Assembly: GCA_030530525.1 (NCBI GenBank) | Contig: JAUMUT010000019.1 | Coordinates: 1 to 39,312, forward strand | DNA length: 39,312 bases | From: Capnocytophaga sp. | GTDB lineage: Bacteria > Bacteroidota > Bacteroidia > Flavobacteriales > Flavobacteriaceae | Direction of reading: 5' to 3' | Shown: positions 31,585-39,312 of the stretch, piece after piece | How positions within the stretch are numbered: the stretch's first letter is position 1 | Layout: each line of letters starts with the position of its first letter | Notes under the pieces: model-generated | Told to the model about the DNA's origin: nothing | What the model saw: only the letters and a program-made list of their open reading frames with translations | The model's database searches: none | Translations under genes and position numbers: made by a program

Positions 31585-32328
31585 GTGAGATATTTTATTG
31601 AATTTTCATATAATGGTAAAAACTATTGTGGTTGGCAGTCGCAACCGCATATGTTAAGCGTTCAGGAAGTGTTAGAACAGGCTTTGAGTACGCTCTTTCG
31701 TGTACCTATTTCTTTGGTAGGAGCTGGGCGTACAGATGCTGGGGTACATTCTAAGCAAATGTTCGCACATTTTGATTTTGACCAAATTATAGATGATAAT
31801 TTTATTAAAAAAATTAACTCTTTTTTACCAAAAGATATTGCGGTTTATCATTTTCATAAGGTAAAAGACAATGCACACGCTCGTTTTGATGCCATTCAAA
31901 GAACATACGAATATTATATAAATTATGAAAAAGACCCTTTTTTGTATGAATTTTCATATTATCAATATCAAAAATTAGATATTTTACTAATGAATAATGC
32001 TTGCCAAATATTGAAGCAATATTCTGATTTTCAGTGTTTTTCTAAAACAAAAACAGATGTAAAAACCTATATTTGTGAAATAAAAAATGCTTTTTGGATA
32101 GAACGAGCCAACCAATTGATTTTCACCATTACAGCCGACCGATTTTTGAGAAATATGGTAAGAGCAATCGTTGGAACAATGCTTAATATTGGCACAAAAA
32201 AAATAAATTTAACAGATTTTAAAGCTATTATTGAAAGCAAAAACAGAGGACAAGCGGGGTTTTCTGTTCCTGCAAATGCTTTATTTTTAACAGAAGTGAA
32301 ATATCCTTCTGAAATTTTTATTAATTAA
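31585..32328 (+). CDS. truA: tRNA pseudouridine(38-40) synthase
   Basis: TruA isomerises uridines 38-40 in the anticodon arm of tRNAs to pseudouridine. The 247-residue protein is of standard length. The catalytic motif GAGRTDAGVHS carries Asp51. FSYNGKNYCGWQSQP at the N-terminus and FLRNMVRAIVGTMLNIG towards the C-terminus are family blocks. The start is GTG at 31585, placed right behind the promoter and giving MRYFIEFSYNG; no ATG lies nearby in frame. It is followed after 6 nt by the ABC transporter gene. Confidence 0.96.
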   Translation: MRYFIEFSYNGKNYCGWQSQPHMLSVQEVLEQALSTLFRVPISLVGAGRTDAGVHSKQMFAHFDFDQIIDDNFIKKINSFLPKDIAVYHFHKVKDNAHARFDAIQRTYEYYINYEKDPFLYEFSYYQYQKLDILLMNNACQILKQYSDFQCFSKTKTDVKTYICEIKNAFWIERANQLIFTITADRFLRNMVRAIVGTMLNIGTKKINLTDFKAIIESKNRGQAGFSVPANALFLTEVKYPSEIFIN

Positions 32329-32334
32329 CAAAAA

Positions 32335-34104
32335 ATGACAAAAGATAAACAAAATACAACTAATTTTAACATTTTCAAGCAACTTTTTCAATATATAAAA
32401 CCTTATCGGTGGTTGTTTGGGTTGGTAGCTTTTGTGGCTGTTTTCCTTTCAGGAATAGGAGCTTGGCGAGCTTACCTTTCTAAAATAATCATTGATGAAT
32501 ATATTGTTCCGAAAGACTATAACGGATTGTTACTCATATCGTTAGCAATGGTTGGGCTTTTGGTAGCCGAAATTCTTGCTCAGATATCCTTTTCTTATTA
32601 TTCGGGTTGGTTGGGGCAATCGGTTATTTATGATATTCGTACAAAATTATTTAACAAAATGCTTCATTTCAAAATGAAATATTATGATAATTCATCGGTA
32701 GGGATTTTGGTAACCCGAGCGGTGAATGATATGGAGCGTATTGGTGAAATTTTTAGTGCTGGGCTTTTTGAAATCATTTCTGATGTTCTCAAAATGTTAG
32801 TAATAATGGGGCTAATGCTATGGGTAGATTGGCGTTTGGCGTTACTTTCTTTCGTTACGCTTCCTATTATTATTTACGCAACTAATTGGTTTCAGAAAGC
32901 AACCAAAGTGGCTTTTACAGAAGTAAGAAAACAAGTAGGATTGTTAAATTCTTTTGTACAAGAACGTATTAGTGGAATGAAAATTGTTCAACTTTTTGGT
33001 AGGGAAAATATTGAATATCAAAAATTTAGCGAAATAAATAAGAAACACGAAAGAGCCTGGCTTCGTAATATAATGCAAAACTCTATTTATTTCCCGATAG
33101 GGGAAATACTTACTTCTGTGGCTACTGCTTTGGTGGTTTGGTACGGCGGATTACAGTCTGTTAGTACGGACGCTTCTGATTTGGGAACAATTTTTATGTT
33201 TATTCAGTTGATACAATCGCTATTCCGTCCGTTACGACATATTGCCGATAAGTTCAATACATTACAAATGGGAATGGTTGCTACCTCGCGTGTTTTCCAT
33301 ATTATGGATACCTCAGCGGAAGAAAAAGAAGTAGATAATGGAGTTTTGGAAAAAGAAATTAGCGGAAATATTCAGTTTCAAAAAGTACATTTTGGCTATA
33401 AACCAGAAGAAGAAATCCTACACGGAATTAGTTTTGAAGCTCAAAAAGGACAAACAATAGCTATTGTAGGAGCAACCGGAGCAGGAAAATCTACAATTAT
33501 TCATTTAATTAACAGATTTTATGATTTGCAACAAGGAGAAATTTTGGTAGATGGCACAAATATTTTAGATTTTAATTTAGAAAATTATCGTAAGCAAATA
33601 GCGGTTGTTTTACAAGATGTATTCCTTTTTGCCGATACCATATATAATAATATAACATTAGGAAATTCTGAAATTTCTTTGGAAGAAGTAGAGAAAGCAG
33701 CAAAAGAAATTGGTATTCACGACTTTATAAATAAATTGCCTGATGGATATCAATATAATGTAAAAGAGCGTGGGGCTACACTTTCAGCGGGGCAACGGCA
33801 GCTAATATCTTTTTTAAGAGCTTATGTGCATAAACCTAAAATTTTAATTTTGGACGAAGCTACTTCTTCTGTGGATTCTCATTCTGAAAAATTACTACAA
33901 GAAGCCACCGAAAAAATAACAAAAGGACGAACTTCTTTGGTGATTGCGCATCGTTTGGCGACTATTCGCCGAGCAGATAAAATTATCGTTTTAGATAAAG
34001 GAAACATCGTAGAAGAAGGAACACACGAAAGTCTTTTACAAATAGAAAATGGATATTATAAAAATTTGTACGAAATTCAATTTGCAATACAAGATAAAAA
34101 TTAA
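32335..34104 (+). CDS. ABC exporter, fused permease and ATPase (MsbA/multidrug type)
   Basis: The 589-residue half-transporter would act as a dimer in the inner membrane. An N-terminal six-helix exporter domain (about 15-320) is followed by the ATPase. Walker A is GATGAGKST, the Q-loop VVLQDVFLFA, the signature LSAGQRQL, Walker B ILILDEATS and the H-loop IAHRLAT. These are all intact, with LSAGQ in place of the usual LSGGQ. Related proteins export lipids (MsbA), peptides or drugs; the cargo cannot be told. It is translated 6 nt after truA and 6 nt before the outer-membrane protein gene, so the three form an operon. Confidence 0.94.
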   Translation: MTKDKQNTTNFNIFKQLFQYIKPYRWLFGLVAFVAVFLSGIGAWRAYLSKIIIDEYIVPKDYNGLLLISLAMVGLLVAEILAQISFSYYSGWLGQSVIYDIRTKLFNKMLHFKMKYYDNSSVGILVTRAVNDMERIGEIFSAGLFEIISDVLKMLVIMGLMLWVDWRLALLSFVTLPIIIYATNWFQKATKVAFTEVRKQVGLLNSFVQERISGMKIVQLFGRENIEYQKFSEINKKHERAWLRNIMQNSIYFPIGEILTSVATALVVWYGGLQSVSTDASDLGTIFMFIQLIQSLFRPLRHIADKFNTLQMGMVATSRVFHIMDTSAEEKEVDNGVLEKEISGNIQFQKVHFGYKPEEEILHGISFEAQKGQTIAIVGATGAGKSTIIHLINRFYDLQQGEILVDGTNILDFNLENYRKQIAVVLQDVFLFADTIYNNITLGNSEISLEEVEKAAKEIGIHDFINKLPDGYQYNVKERGATLSAGQRQLISFLRAYVHKPKILILDEATSSVDSHSEKLLQEATEKITKGRTSLVIAHRLATIRRADKIIVLDKGNIVEEGTHESLLQIENGYYKNLYEIQFAIQDKN

Positions 34105-34110
34105 TATAAA

Positions 34111-35046
34111 ATGAAAAAAATTATCTTATTTTTAACGATTAATATTAGCTTCTTAGCTAATGCACAATATACTGATATTATCAACTCCAACAACCCAGGC
34201 AAATCAATGGGAGCGTATGCTGTAGGGAGAAAAGTGGTGCAGGTAGAAAGTGAATTTTTCTACGAATCTAGCAAGCACGACCATTTAGGTTTTAGCCAAA
34301 ATAATTATGGGGTAAATTATGAAATTCGTTACGGAGTTTGGAAAGACCGATTTGAAGCCATTCTTGACGGAACTTTGCTTTATGATAATCTTAAAAATAC
34401 CACCAATCAACAAGTGCAAAATAAATTTGGTTTTCAGTATAACTCACTCGGAGCCAAGTTTTTATTCTACGATCCTGTTTTTTTAGATGTAGTTAATGTT
34501 CATAGCTGGAATGCCAATGCTAAATTTAGCTGGAGAAAGCTAATTCCTGCCGTTTCGTTGTATTTAGGTGCTAATTTTTTTGAAAAAAATAGATATTTAT
34601 ACGAAATTAAAAATGAGGATTATTCAACCATTACTCCAAAAGCAATTCTTTCTCTACAAAGTCATCCTACCAATGAAGTTGTTTTGGTAGTTAATTTCGT
34701 AGGTAAAAATTTACTTTCAACCAGCCACAGACAACTGAGTTATATTGCTACTTTAACCCATAATTTATATGACGACAGATGGAGTATTTTTGTTGAAAAT
34801 GAAGGTGTTACCTCTGACTATTATAAAGATTCTATCGTAAGGTTAGGAGCTTCTTATTTGGTATCGTCTGCTCTACAAATCAATGCATTTTTGGGAGCAA
34901 GTGCCAAGACAACCCCAACAAGATATACTGCTGCTTTCGGAATTTCTTACCGAATTTATGACCGTTATAAAGATATCGAATACGTAGAAAAACTAAAAGC
35001 ACGTGATAAACAATTCCAAGAAGATAGTAAAATTTTTGGTTTTTAG
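34111..35046 (+). CDS. Predicted outer-membrane beta-barrel protein, unknown function
   Basis: The 311-residue protein has a signal peptide (1-18, ending LANA before QY) and alternating hydrophobic/aromatic strands typical of a beta-barrel. Examples are VQVESEFFYESS, VNYEIRYGVWKDRFEAILDG, AVSLYLGANFF and AFGISYRIYD. It resembles the 'transporter' / Phenol_MetA_deg-like putative outer-membrane proteins that are frequent in flavobacteria; no function is established. A short charged helix closes the protein (YVEKLKARDKQFQED). Its position directly after an ABC exporter might mean a joint export path, but ABC-barrel pairing without a periplasmic adaptor is unusual. Confidence 0.85.
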   Translation: MKKIILFLTINISFLANAQYTDIINSNNPGKSMGAYAVGRKVVQVESEFFYESSKHDHLGFSQNNYGVNYEIRYGVWKDRFEAILDGTLLYDNLKNTTNQQVQNKFGFQYNSLGAKFLFYDPVFLDVVNVHSWNANAKFSWRKLIPAVSLYLGANFFEKNRYLYEIKNEDYSTITPKAILSLQSHPTNEVVLVVNFVGKNLLSTSHRQLSYIATLTHNLYDDRWSIFVENEGVTSDYYKDSIVRLGASYLVSSALQINAFLGASAKTTPTRYTAAFGISYRIYDRYKDIEYVEKLKARDKQFQEDSKIFGF

Positions 35047-35156
35047 TTATTAACATATAAAAATATTATTTTTTTATTTAATTTGTTGATTAATAGTATT
35101 TTATCTATTTAATTAACAAAAAAAATAAAATAGTGAATAAAAAAAGTGGTGAAAAG

Positions 35157-35188
35157 TTTGGCTAACTTTAAAAAAATGATTAGCTTTG
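35157..35188 (+). promoter_or_regulatory. Consensus promoter of the roadblock-like pair
   Basis: TTTG (35157-35160), a spacer of exactly 20 nt, then TAGCTTTGCAC (from 35181). This is one of the best matches in the window to the Bacteroidota consensus. A GGAGG stretch (35212-35216) just before the ATG is an uncommon Shine-Dalgarno match for this phylum. Confidence 0.8.
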
Positions 35189-35219
35189 CACCAATGTACC
35201 ACTGAAAATTTGGAGGCTT

Positions 35220-35681
35220 ATGGTATTAGAAGAATTTAACAAATATGCAGAGCAAATGAAGGAAAAGCTCGCAGGAATATTAGGAGTAAATTTTGTAGGA
35301 ATAGAAAAAGGAAATGTGCTTTTTAGTAAAACTTTTTCTGCTTATAACTATGAGCCTACTGCAAAATTTGAAGCTGAAATAGCAAAAAATGCCCTTCAAG
35401 AAATTAAATATATTGATAATGCTCACGAAGATTCTTTACAAGAAATTATTATAACAAACAAAGAGCAAGTGCATATTATATACGTTTCTAAAAATTTTGA
35501 TTATCTTATTCATTTAATAGCTGATGTGAATAAAGTAAATTATGGTTTGCTCAGAATTATTCATAATCAATGCTTTACAGAATTGGATAAAACAGCTACT
35601 TTTGAAGATGTACAAACGGAATTATTTCCTGCTGAAGCTCCTAAAAAAGTAAATCATTTTAGAAAATTGTTTTTTAGTTAG
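35220..35681 (+). CDS. Roadblock/LC7-like small protein 1, unknown function
   Basis: The 153-residue cytoplasmic protein starts MVLEEFNKYAEQMKEKLAGI. Its first 115 residues follow the same pattern as the next gene: an N-terminal helix, a short strand with GVNFVGIEKGNVLF, a helix FEAEIAKNALQEI, then QVHIIYV and a final helix. That pattern fits the roadblock/LC7 (profilin-like) fold of MglB-type regulators, recognised only by eye. A C-terminal extension (about 120-153) ends in a basic-aromatic stretch (HFRKLFFS). Roadblock proteins usually dimerise and regulate small GTPases. No Ras-like GTPase is in this window. The gap to the second gene is 13 nt, so they are co-expressed and may heterodimerise. 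Confidence 0.8.
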   Translation: MVLEEFNKYAEQMKEKLAGILGVNFVGIEKGNVLFSKTFSAYNYEPTAKFEAEIAKNALQEIKYIDNAHEDSLQEIIITNKEQVHIIYVSKNFDYLIHLIADVNKVNYGLLRIIHNQCFTELDKTATFEDVQTELFPAEAPKKVNHFRKLFFS

Positions 35682-35694
35682 AAGATAGAAAGTT

Positions 35695-36063
35695 ATGGAA
35701 CAATTTTTTGATATTTATGCAGAAGAGCTCTATAAAAATATTCCTGGGGTAATTTCTGTATCTTTAGTTAGTACCTTAGATGGTACTATTTTAGCATATA
35801 GATCTAAAAATGGTATAGATAACCGTTTGGCTAGCTCTTATCAATTAGAAATTTTTAGAAATGCAATGCTTTCTTTTGAGAATACAGACGGCTTACAGGA
35901 AAAAAATGTAGATGATGTATGTCTTGTTTATCAAGGGCAAACACATATAATTAGTCTTTTACAGAATCGTAGAGCTTTAGACCACGTCGTTCTTGACGAT
36001 ACGGCTAATTTAGCACTAGCAAAGATGCTAATTCAAAAAACAAGAAAAGATTTAGAAAATTAA
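35695..36063 (+). CDS. Roadblock/LC7-like small protein 2, unknown function
   Basis: The 122-residue cytoplasmic protein has the clearer roadblock pattern of the two: IPGVISVSLVSTLDGTILAY (15-34), then YQLEIFRNAMLSFE, QTHIISLLQN and a closing helix LALAKMLIQKTRKDL. It is a paralogue-like partner of the preceding gene and probably forms a dimer with itself or with it. Function is unknown; regulation of a small GTPase or scaffolding is the family role. The operon ends at the shared terminator 36062-36099. Confidence 0.82.
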   Translation: MEQFFDIYAEELYKNIPGVISVSLVSTLDGTILAYRSKNGIDNRLASSYQLEIFRNAMLSFENTDGLQEKNVDDVCLVYQGQTHIISLLQNRRALDHVVLDDTANLALAKMLIQKTRKDLEN

Positions 36064-36099
36064 AAATCCTCAGAAAATTCTTACTTTCTGAGGATTTTT
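36062..36099. terminator. Bidirectional terminator between the roadblock-like pair and cmk
   Basis: A perfect 15-bp stem (36062-36076 with 36085-36099) with an 8-nt loop has A-run and T-run flanks, lying between convergent stops. Confidence 0.93.
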
Positions 36100-36101
36100 A
36101 A

Positions 36102-36806
36102 TTAACTTCTTTCTTTTGCTAAATATATAATTTTATGAACCACTTCTTCAATAGTTGTATGCGAATTATCTATTTCAATAGCGTCTTTTGCTTTCTTAAG
36201 AGGTGCTTCTGTACGATGTGTATCTGTATAATCACGCTCCCGAATGTTTGCCAAAACTTCTTCCAAACTAATATTTTCCCCTTTTTCAATCAATTCTTTA
36301 TAACGACGTTCTGCCCGAATTTGTTCAGAAGCAGTCATAAATATTTTAAGCTCGGCATTAGGGAAAATAATCGTTCCTATATCTCGCCCGTCCATTACAA
36401 TTCCTTTGTTTTTACCCATTTTTTGCTGAATATCAGCTAAATAAGAACGTATTTTTGCTATTTTTGCTATTTGGCTAACTCGTTGAGCTACTTCAATACT
36501 ACGAATTTCTTTTTCTACATTTATTCCGTCTAAAAAAATAGGAGCAAATCCTAATTGATTATCAAAACGAAATTCTAAGGAAGTTGTTTTTAATTTTTCT
36601 AAAAGTAAATCTTCATTTATTTTAATATCTTGATTATCAATGTCTTGTTTCTCTATAAAATGGTTTTTTATGGCTAAATAAGTAACAGCACGAAACATAG
36701 CACCTGTATCAATATATGCGTACCCCAATTCTTTGGCTACTAATTTTGCAATAGTACTTTTCCCTGTTGAAGAAAATCCATCAATAGCAATAATAATTTT
36801 TTTCAT
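36102..36806 (-). CDS. cmk: (d)CMP kinase
   Basis: It phosphorylates CMP and dCMP with ATP in pyrimidine nucleotide supply. The 234-residue protein has the P-loop GFSSTGKST near the start and YIDTGAMFRAVTYLA for substrate binding. MDGRDIGTIIFPNAELKIFM follows, then the lid RAERRYKEL and RDYTDTHRTEAPLKKAKDA. All are as expected. It is the third gene of a minus-strand operon, 4 nt after prmA, whose stop nearly touches its start. Confidence 0.96.
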   Translation of the reverse strand: MKKIIIAIDGFSSTGKSTIAKLVAKELGYAYIDTGAMFRAVTYLAIKNHFIEKQDIDNQDIKINEDLLLEKLKTTSLEFRFDNQLGFAPIFLDGINVEKEIRSIEVAQRVSQIAKIAKIRSYLADIQQKMGKNKGIVMDGRDIGTIIFPNAELKIFMTASEQIRAERRYKELIEKGENISLEEVLANIRERDYTDTHRTEAPLKKAKDAIEIDNSHTTIEEVVHKIIYLAKERS

Positions 36807-36810
36807 TAAA

Positions 36811-37650
36811 TTAGTTATTTTTTGTTAATTTATATTGACAAGTAACCCAATTGTTATTTTCTTTATTATCTATAAAAATAAGATTGTTTTCTGTACATTT
36901 TTCAGTTATTATAGGTATATCTTCAGAATAAAAACCACTTAAAAGCAATATTCCGTTCTCTTCTAAATGATTGATATACAAAGGAATATCTTCTAAAAGA
37001 ATATTTCTGTTGATATTAGCAATAATAATATCATATTTTTTATGAGCAATAGATGTGGCATTTCCTTCTTTTATAGAAATAAAAGAAACTTGATTGCGAA
37101 TAATATTCTCCTGAGCGTTTTCAACACACCAAGGGTCAATGTCTATTGCATCTATTTCGATAGCACCTCGCATAGCTGCCATAATAGCCAAAATACCTGT
37201 ACCACAACCCATATCAAGAACTTTTTTATCTTTTAAGTCTTTGTAAATCAGGTATTGAAGCATCATATATGTTGTTTCGTGGTGTCCTGTACCAAAGCTC
37301 ATTTTTGGGTCAATAACAATATCATAAGTTGTATTTGGGATAGGGTGAAAAGTAGCCCGAACCGAGCAAATATCATCTACAACAATAGGGTTAAAATTCT
37401 TTTCCCATTCTTCATTCCAATTTATTTGTTCAATTTTTTCTAATGTATAAGAAATGTTAAAATCAGGATTAGAAAGGATAAAAATTGGTTCTAAAATATT
37501 TTCATTCCAAAATTCTTCTTGTATATACGCATTTATGCCATTTTCGGTATCTATAAAACTTTCAAATCCTACCTCGCCAAGCTCGGCTACTAATATTTCT
37601 GCTCCCATTTCTTTGGGAGTGATACTGAATTGATATTCTATGTAATTCAT
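36811..37650 (-). CDS. prmA: Ribosomal protein L11 methyltransferase
   Basis: PrmA trimethylates ribosomal protein L11 using S-adenosylmethionine. The 279-residue protein has an N-terminal recognition domain (about 1-70) and a linker. The class I methyltransferase fold follows: FGTGHHETT, VLDMGCGTGILAI (SAM motif I) and DAIDIDPWCVENA. Motif IV is ANINRNIL, the usual flavobacterial form of the NPxY-like region. It is the middle gene between the response regulator (14 nt upstream) and cmk (4 nt downstream). Confidence 0.95.
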   Translation of the reverse strand: MNYIEYQFSITPKEMGAEILVAELGEVGFESFIDTENGINAYIQEEFWNENILEPIFILSNPDFNISYTLEKIEQINWNEEWEKNFNPIVVDDICSVRATFHPIPNTTYDIVIDPKMSFGTGHHETTYMMLQYLIYKDLKDKKVLDMGCGTGILAIMAAMRGAIEIDAIDIDPWCVENAQENIIRNQVSFISIKEGNATSIAHKKYDIIIANINRNILLEDIPLYINHLEENGILLLSGFYSEDIPIITEKCTENNLIFIDNKENNNWVTCQYKLTKNN

Positions 37651-37664
37651 TGATAATTAGATGT

Positions 37665-38852
37665 TTATTTGATTTCTTTACCTCCAAAGTTTTTTACATC
37701 GGCTTCTGTAATTTCTTTCCCACCTAAGATAATTAGGCGTTCTACGACATTCCTAAGTTCTCTAATATTACCAGTCCAATCATATTTTTGAAGCAAAGAA
37801 ACAGCTTTTTGGTTAAATTTTTTAACAGAAACACCTTGTTCTTCTGAAATTTTTTTGTTAAAATAATCTATTAATAAAGGTATATCGTCTCTTCTGTCAT
37901 TTAACGAAGGAACTTCAATAAGGATAACCGCCAATCGGTGGTATAAATCCTCACGAAAACGCCCTTGTGCTATTTCATTTTTTAAATCTTTATTCGTTGC
38001 AGCTATAACTCGCACATCCACAGGAATATCTTTTTCGCTTCCTACCTTAGTGATCTTTTTTTCTTGCAAGGCTCGTAAAACCTTAGCTTGTGCAGAAAGG
38101 CTCATATCTCCAATTTCGTCCAAGAAAATCGTTCCTTTGTCTGCTGCTTCAAATTTGCCAATACGGTCTTTGATAGCTGAAGTAAAAGAACCTTTAATAT
38201 GCCCAAATAGCTCACTTTCAATAAGTTCCGAAGGTATTGCAGCACAATTTACTTCAACCATAGGCGAAGAAGCTCGTTCGCTTCCGAAGTGTAAAGCTCT
38301 GGCTACCAATTCTTTACCCGAACCGTTTGCACCAGTAATGAGTACCCGAACATCCGTAGGAGCTACTTTATTTATCATTTCTCGGATTTTTTCAATAGGC
38401 TCACTTTTTCCAATCATTTGATAATCAACAGATTGCTTTTTCTTTGTTTCTTTCTTTTCTGATTTTTGTTCAGAAATATCTTTCTTGCTGGTATCCAAAG
38501 AGTTACGAACGGTATTAAGTAATCTGTTTAGGTCTGGTGGTTTGGAAATATAGTCAAAAGCCCCCAATTTCATAGCTTGTACGGCAGTTTCCAAATCACC
38601 GTGTCCTGAAATCATTACAACCCGAGTGGCAGGTTTTAGCTCTTTTGTTTCCAAAAGAACTTCCAAGCCGTCTTTTTTAGGCATTTTTATATCGCAAAGT
38701 ACTAAGTCAAAATCTATTTTTTTTATTTTATCCATAGCTTCTTCGCCATTACAAGCCTCTTCTATTTCATAGGTTTTGTCTTCTTCACTCAGAATTTTTG
38801 AGAGTACTCGGCGTATAGCAATTTCATCTTCAACGATTAATATTTTAGGCAT
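37665..38852 (-). CDS. NtrC-type response regulator without a DNA-binding domain
   Basis: The 395-residue protein has a receiver domain (1-120) with phospho-acceptor Asp54 (VLCDIKMPKKDG) and Lys104. A Lys/Glu-rich linker follows (122-142). The AAA+ sigma-54 activator domain (about 145-375) shows Walker A ITGANGSGKE and Walker B TIFLDEIGD. NTP-sensing DVRVIAATNKDL and the NIRELRNVVER block follow. Two departures are seen. The GAFTGA loop that contacts sigma-54 reads GSFTSA (221-226), and the chain stops about 20 residues after the AAA+ domain, with no Fis-type helix-turn-helix. It may act from solution or not through sigma-54. It is the first gene of an operon with prmA and cmk; no histidine kinase is in the window. 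Confidence 0.94.
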   Translation of the reverse strand: MPKILIVEDEIAIRRVLSKILSEEDKTYEIEEACNGEEAMDKIKKIDFDLVLCDIKMPKKDGLEVLLETKELKPATRVVMISGHGDLETAVQAMKLGAFDYISKPPDLNRLLNTVRNSLDTSKKDISEQKSEKKETKKKQSVDYQMIGKSEPIEKIREMINKVAPTDVRVLITGANGSGKELVARALHFGSERASSPMVEVNCAAIPSELIESELFGHIKGSFTSAIKDRIGKFEAADKGTIFLDEIGDMSLSAQAKVLRALQEKKITKVGSEKDIPVDVRVIAATNKDLKNEIAQGRFREDLYHRLAVILIEVPSLNDRRDDIPLLIDYFNKKISEEQGVSVKKFNQKAVSLLQKYDWTGNIRELRNVVERLIILGGKEITEADVKNFGGKEIK

Positions 38853-38871
38853 AATGCGTTTTATTTTTGGA

Positions 38872-38879
38872 CAAATATA
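38872..38879 (-). promoter_or_regulatory. Promoter -7 box of the regulator-prmA-cmk operon
   Basis: The minus strand reads TATATTTGTCC, matching TAnnTTTG, 19 nt before the ATG at 38852. Confidence 0.55.
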
Positions 38880-39130
38880 CGAATTAAGTTTTATTCTTAG
38901 AAAATTTTAAAATTCTTTAAGAAAAATAAGGGTATTTTAAAAGAATATATTATATAAAATCTTATAATTATGAAAAAATAAATATTTTGTATTGTCATTT
39001 TTATTAGAAAAACTAAAAGATAAAAGCAAAGAAACAGTTAAAAAAATAAATATTATTTACTATAATAGTTAAATCTTGTTTTGTAACAAAAAATTAACAA
39101 TTAAAAATCAAATATTTAAAATAAAAAAAA

Positions 39131-39138
39131 TACCTTTG
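39131..39138 (+). promoter_or_regulatory. Putative promoter -7 box near right edge
   Basis: TACCTTTGCAAG matches TAnnTTTG. It points off the right edge, with an ATG at 39191 about 50 nt downstream. Confidence 0.45.
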
Positions 39139-39190
39139 CAAGTGTAAATATTTCAAAAAAATAAATAGAAATATATAAAAAATAAAAAAT

Positions 39191-39312
39191 ATGCAATTTT
39201 CTGTATTAAAATATTCAAGTATAAATATTTTTCTTTTACAAAGAAACAGAAATTTGTACGGAAAAAATATAGAATATTTACGAAAATTTAACATAAATAA
39301 TTTGCAGTATAT
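39191..39312 (+). CDS. Possible start of a gene running off the right edge
   Basis: The ATG at 39191 opens a frame with no stop to the window end (40 codons, MQFSVLKYSSINIFLLQRNR...). In DNA this A/T-rich that is longer than expected by chance, and a -7 box lies upstream. The visible residues show no signal peptide or motif, and no product can be named. A chance frame or a start further right remains possible. Confidence 0.35.
   Translation, partial: MQFSVLKYSSINIFLLQRNRNLYGKNIEYLRKFNINNLQY

Larger units (their letters stand above)
38853..39190. other. 338-bp A/T-rich intergenic region
   Basis: Apart from the two outward-facing promoter-like boxes (38872-38879 minus and 39131-39138 plus) I see no feature. 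Minus-strand open frames here are Phe/Ile/Lys-rich and look like chance in A/T-rich DNA. Confidence 0.65.

Noticed and set aside
35212..35216. GGAGG before the first roadblock-like gene as a sign of foreign origin.
   Set aside because: A single Shine-Dalgarno-like match next to a perfect Bacteroidota promoter, with composition like its neighbours, does not indicate transfer.
39094..39294. Minus-strand 66-residue frame at the right edge.
   Set aside because: It is Phe/Ile/Lys-rich translation of A/T-rich DNA with no promoter of its own; the plus-strand reading has better support.

Overview
The window is chromosomal DNA from a low-GC member of the Bacteroidota, most likely family Flavobacteriaceae. 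Several observations support this. Proteins with 'MKK...AQ' signal peptides are common. Promoters carry the Bacteroidota -7 box TAnnTTTG, and Shine-Dalgarno sequences are almost absent. One gene ends in a type IX secretion (T9SS) sorting domain. TonB receptor, ExbB/ExbD, DUF2797, GH3-like, HYC_CC_PP-like and cyclophilin-FKBP genes of the flavobacterial kind are present. The genus cannot be fixed from sequence alone. A lysine/acidic motif after a lipobox cysteine recalls the Capnocytophaga lipoprotein-export signal, but that is only a hint.

Left third (1-10.7 kb, all minus strand) is the accessory-looking part. It holds two tandem paralogous secreted metzincin proteases; the first runs off the left edge inside a 42-bp tandem repeat and the second contains a near-identical 468-bp internal duplication. 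A DUF6261-like protein follows, then a lipoprotein of the cholesterol-dependent cytolysin (CDC) family that lacks a recognisable membrane-binding undecapeptide, then a periplasmic coiled-coil protein with 96-bp repeats. The gaps here are long and AT-rich. They hold a five-copy ~43-bp array, decayed G/C-tract palindromes and one promoter with no gene after it.

Middle (10.8-24.5 kb) is mostly housekeeping. It contains TatD nuclease, a PlsC-like acyltransferase overlapping L-asparaginase I, tRNA-Ser(GGA), an ExbB / membrane protein / ExbD / ExbD energiser operon, an orphan 2-oxoglutarate dehydrogenase E2 (odhB) and a two-domain immunophilin. On the minus strand a three-gene metal-linked operon follows (HYC_CC_PP-like protein, TonB receptor, HMA-domain protein). 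After it come a DnaQ-type exonuclease/GIY-YIG fusion and a DUF2797 protein.

Right third (24.6-39.3 kb) starts with a GH3-like adenylate-forming protein followed by a Tricorn/S41 protease. Class II fructose-bisphosphate aldolase, an MBL-fold hydrolase divergent from truA, and the truA-ABC exporter-outer-membrane-protein operon come next. A pair of small roadblock/LC7-like proteins has one of the best promoters in the window. The minus-strand operon response regulator - prmA - cmk follows, and a possible gene start lies at the right edge.

The most interesting items are the surface-lipoprotein-like CDC homologue in its repeat-rich setting, the roadblock-like pair, the NtrC-type regulator without a DNA-binding domain and with an altered GAFTGA loop, and the metal-linked TonB operon. 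No CRISPR array, insertion sequence, prophage or integrase was seen.
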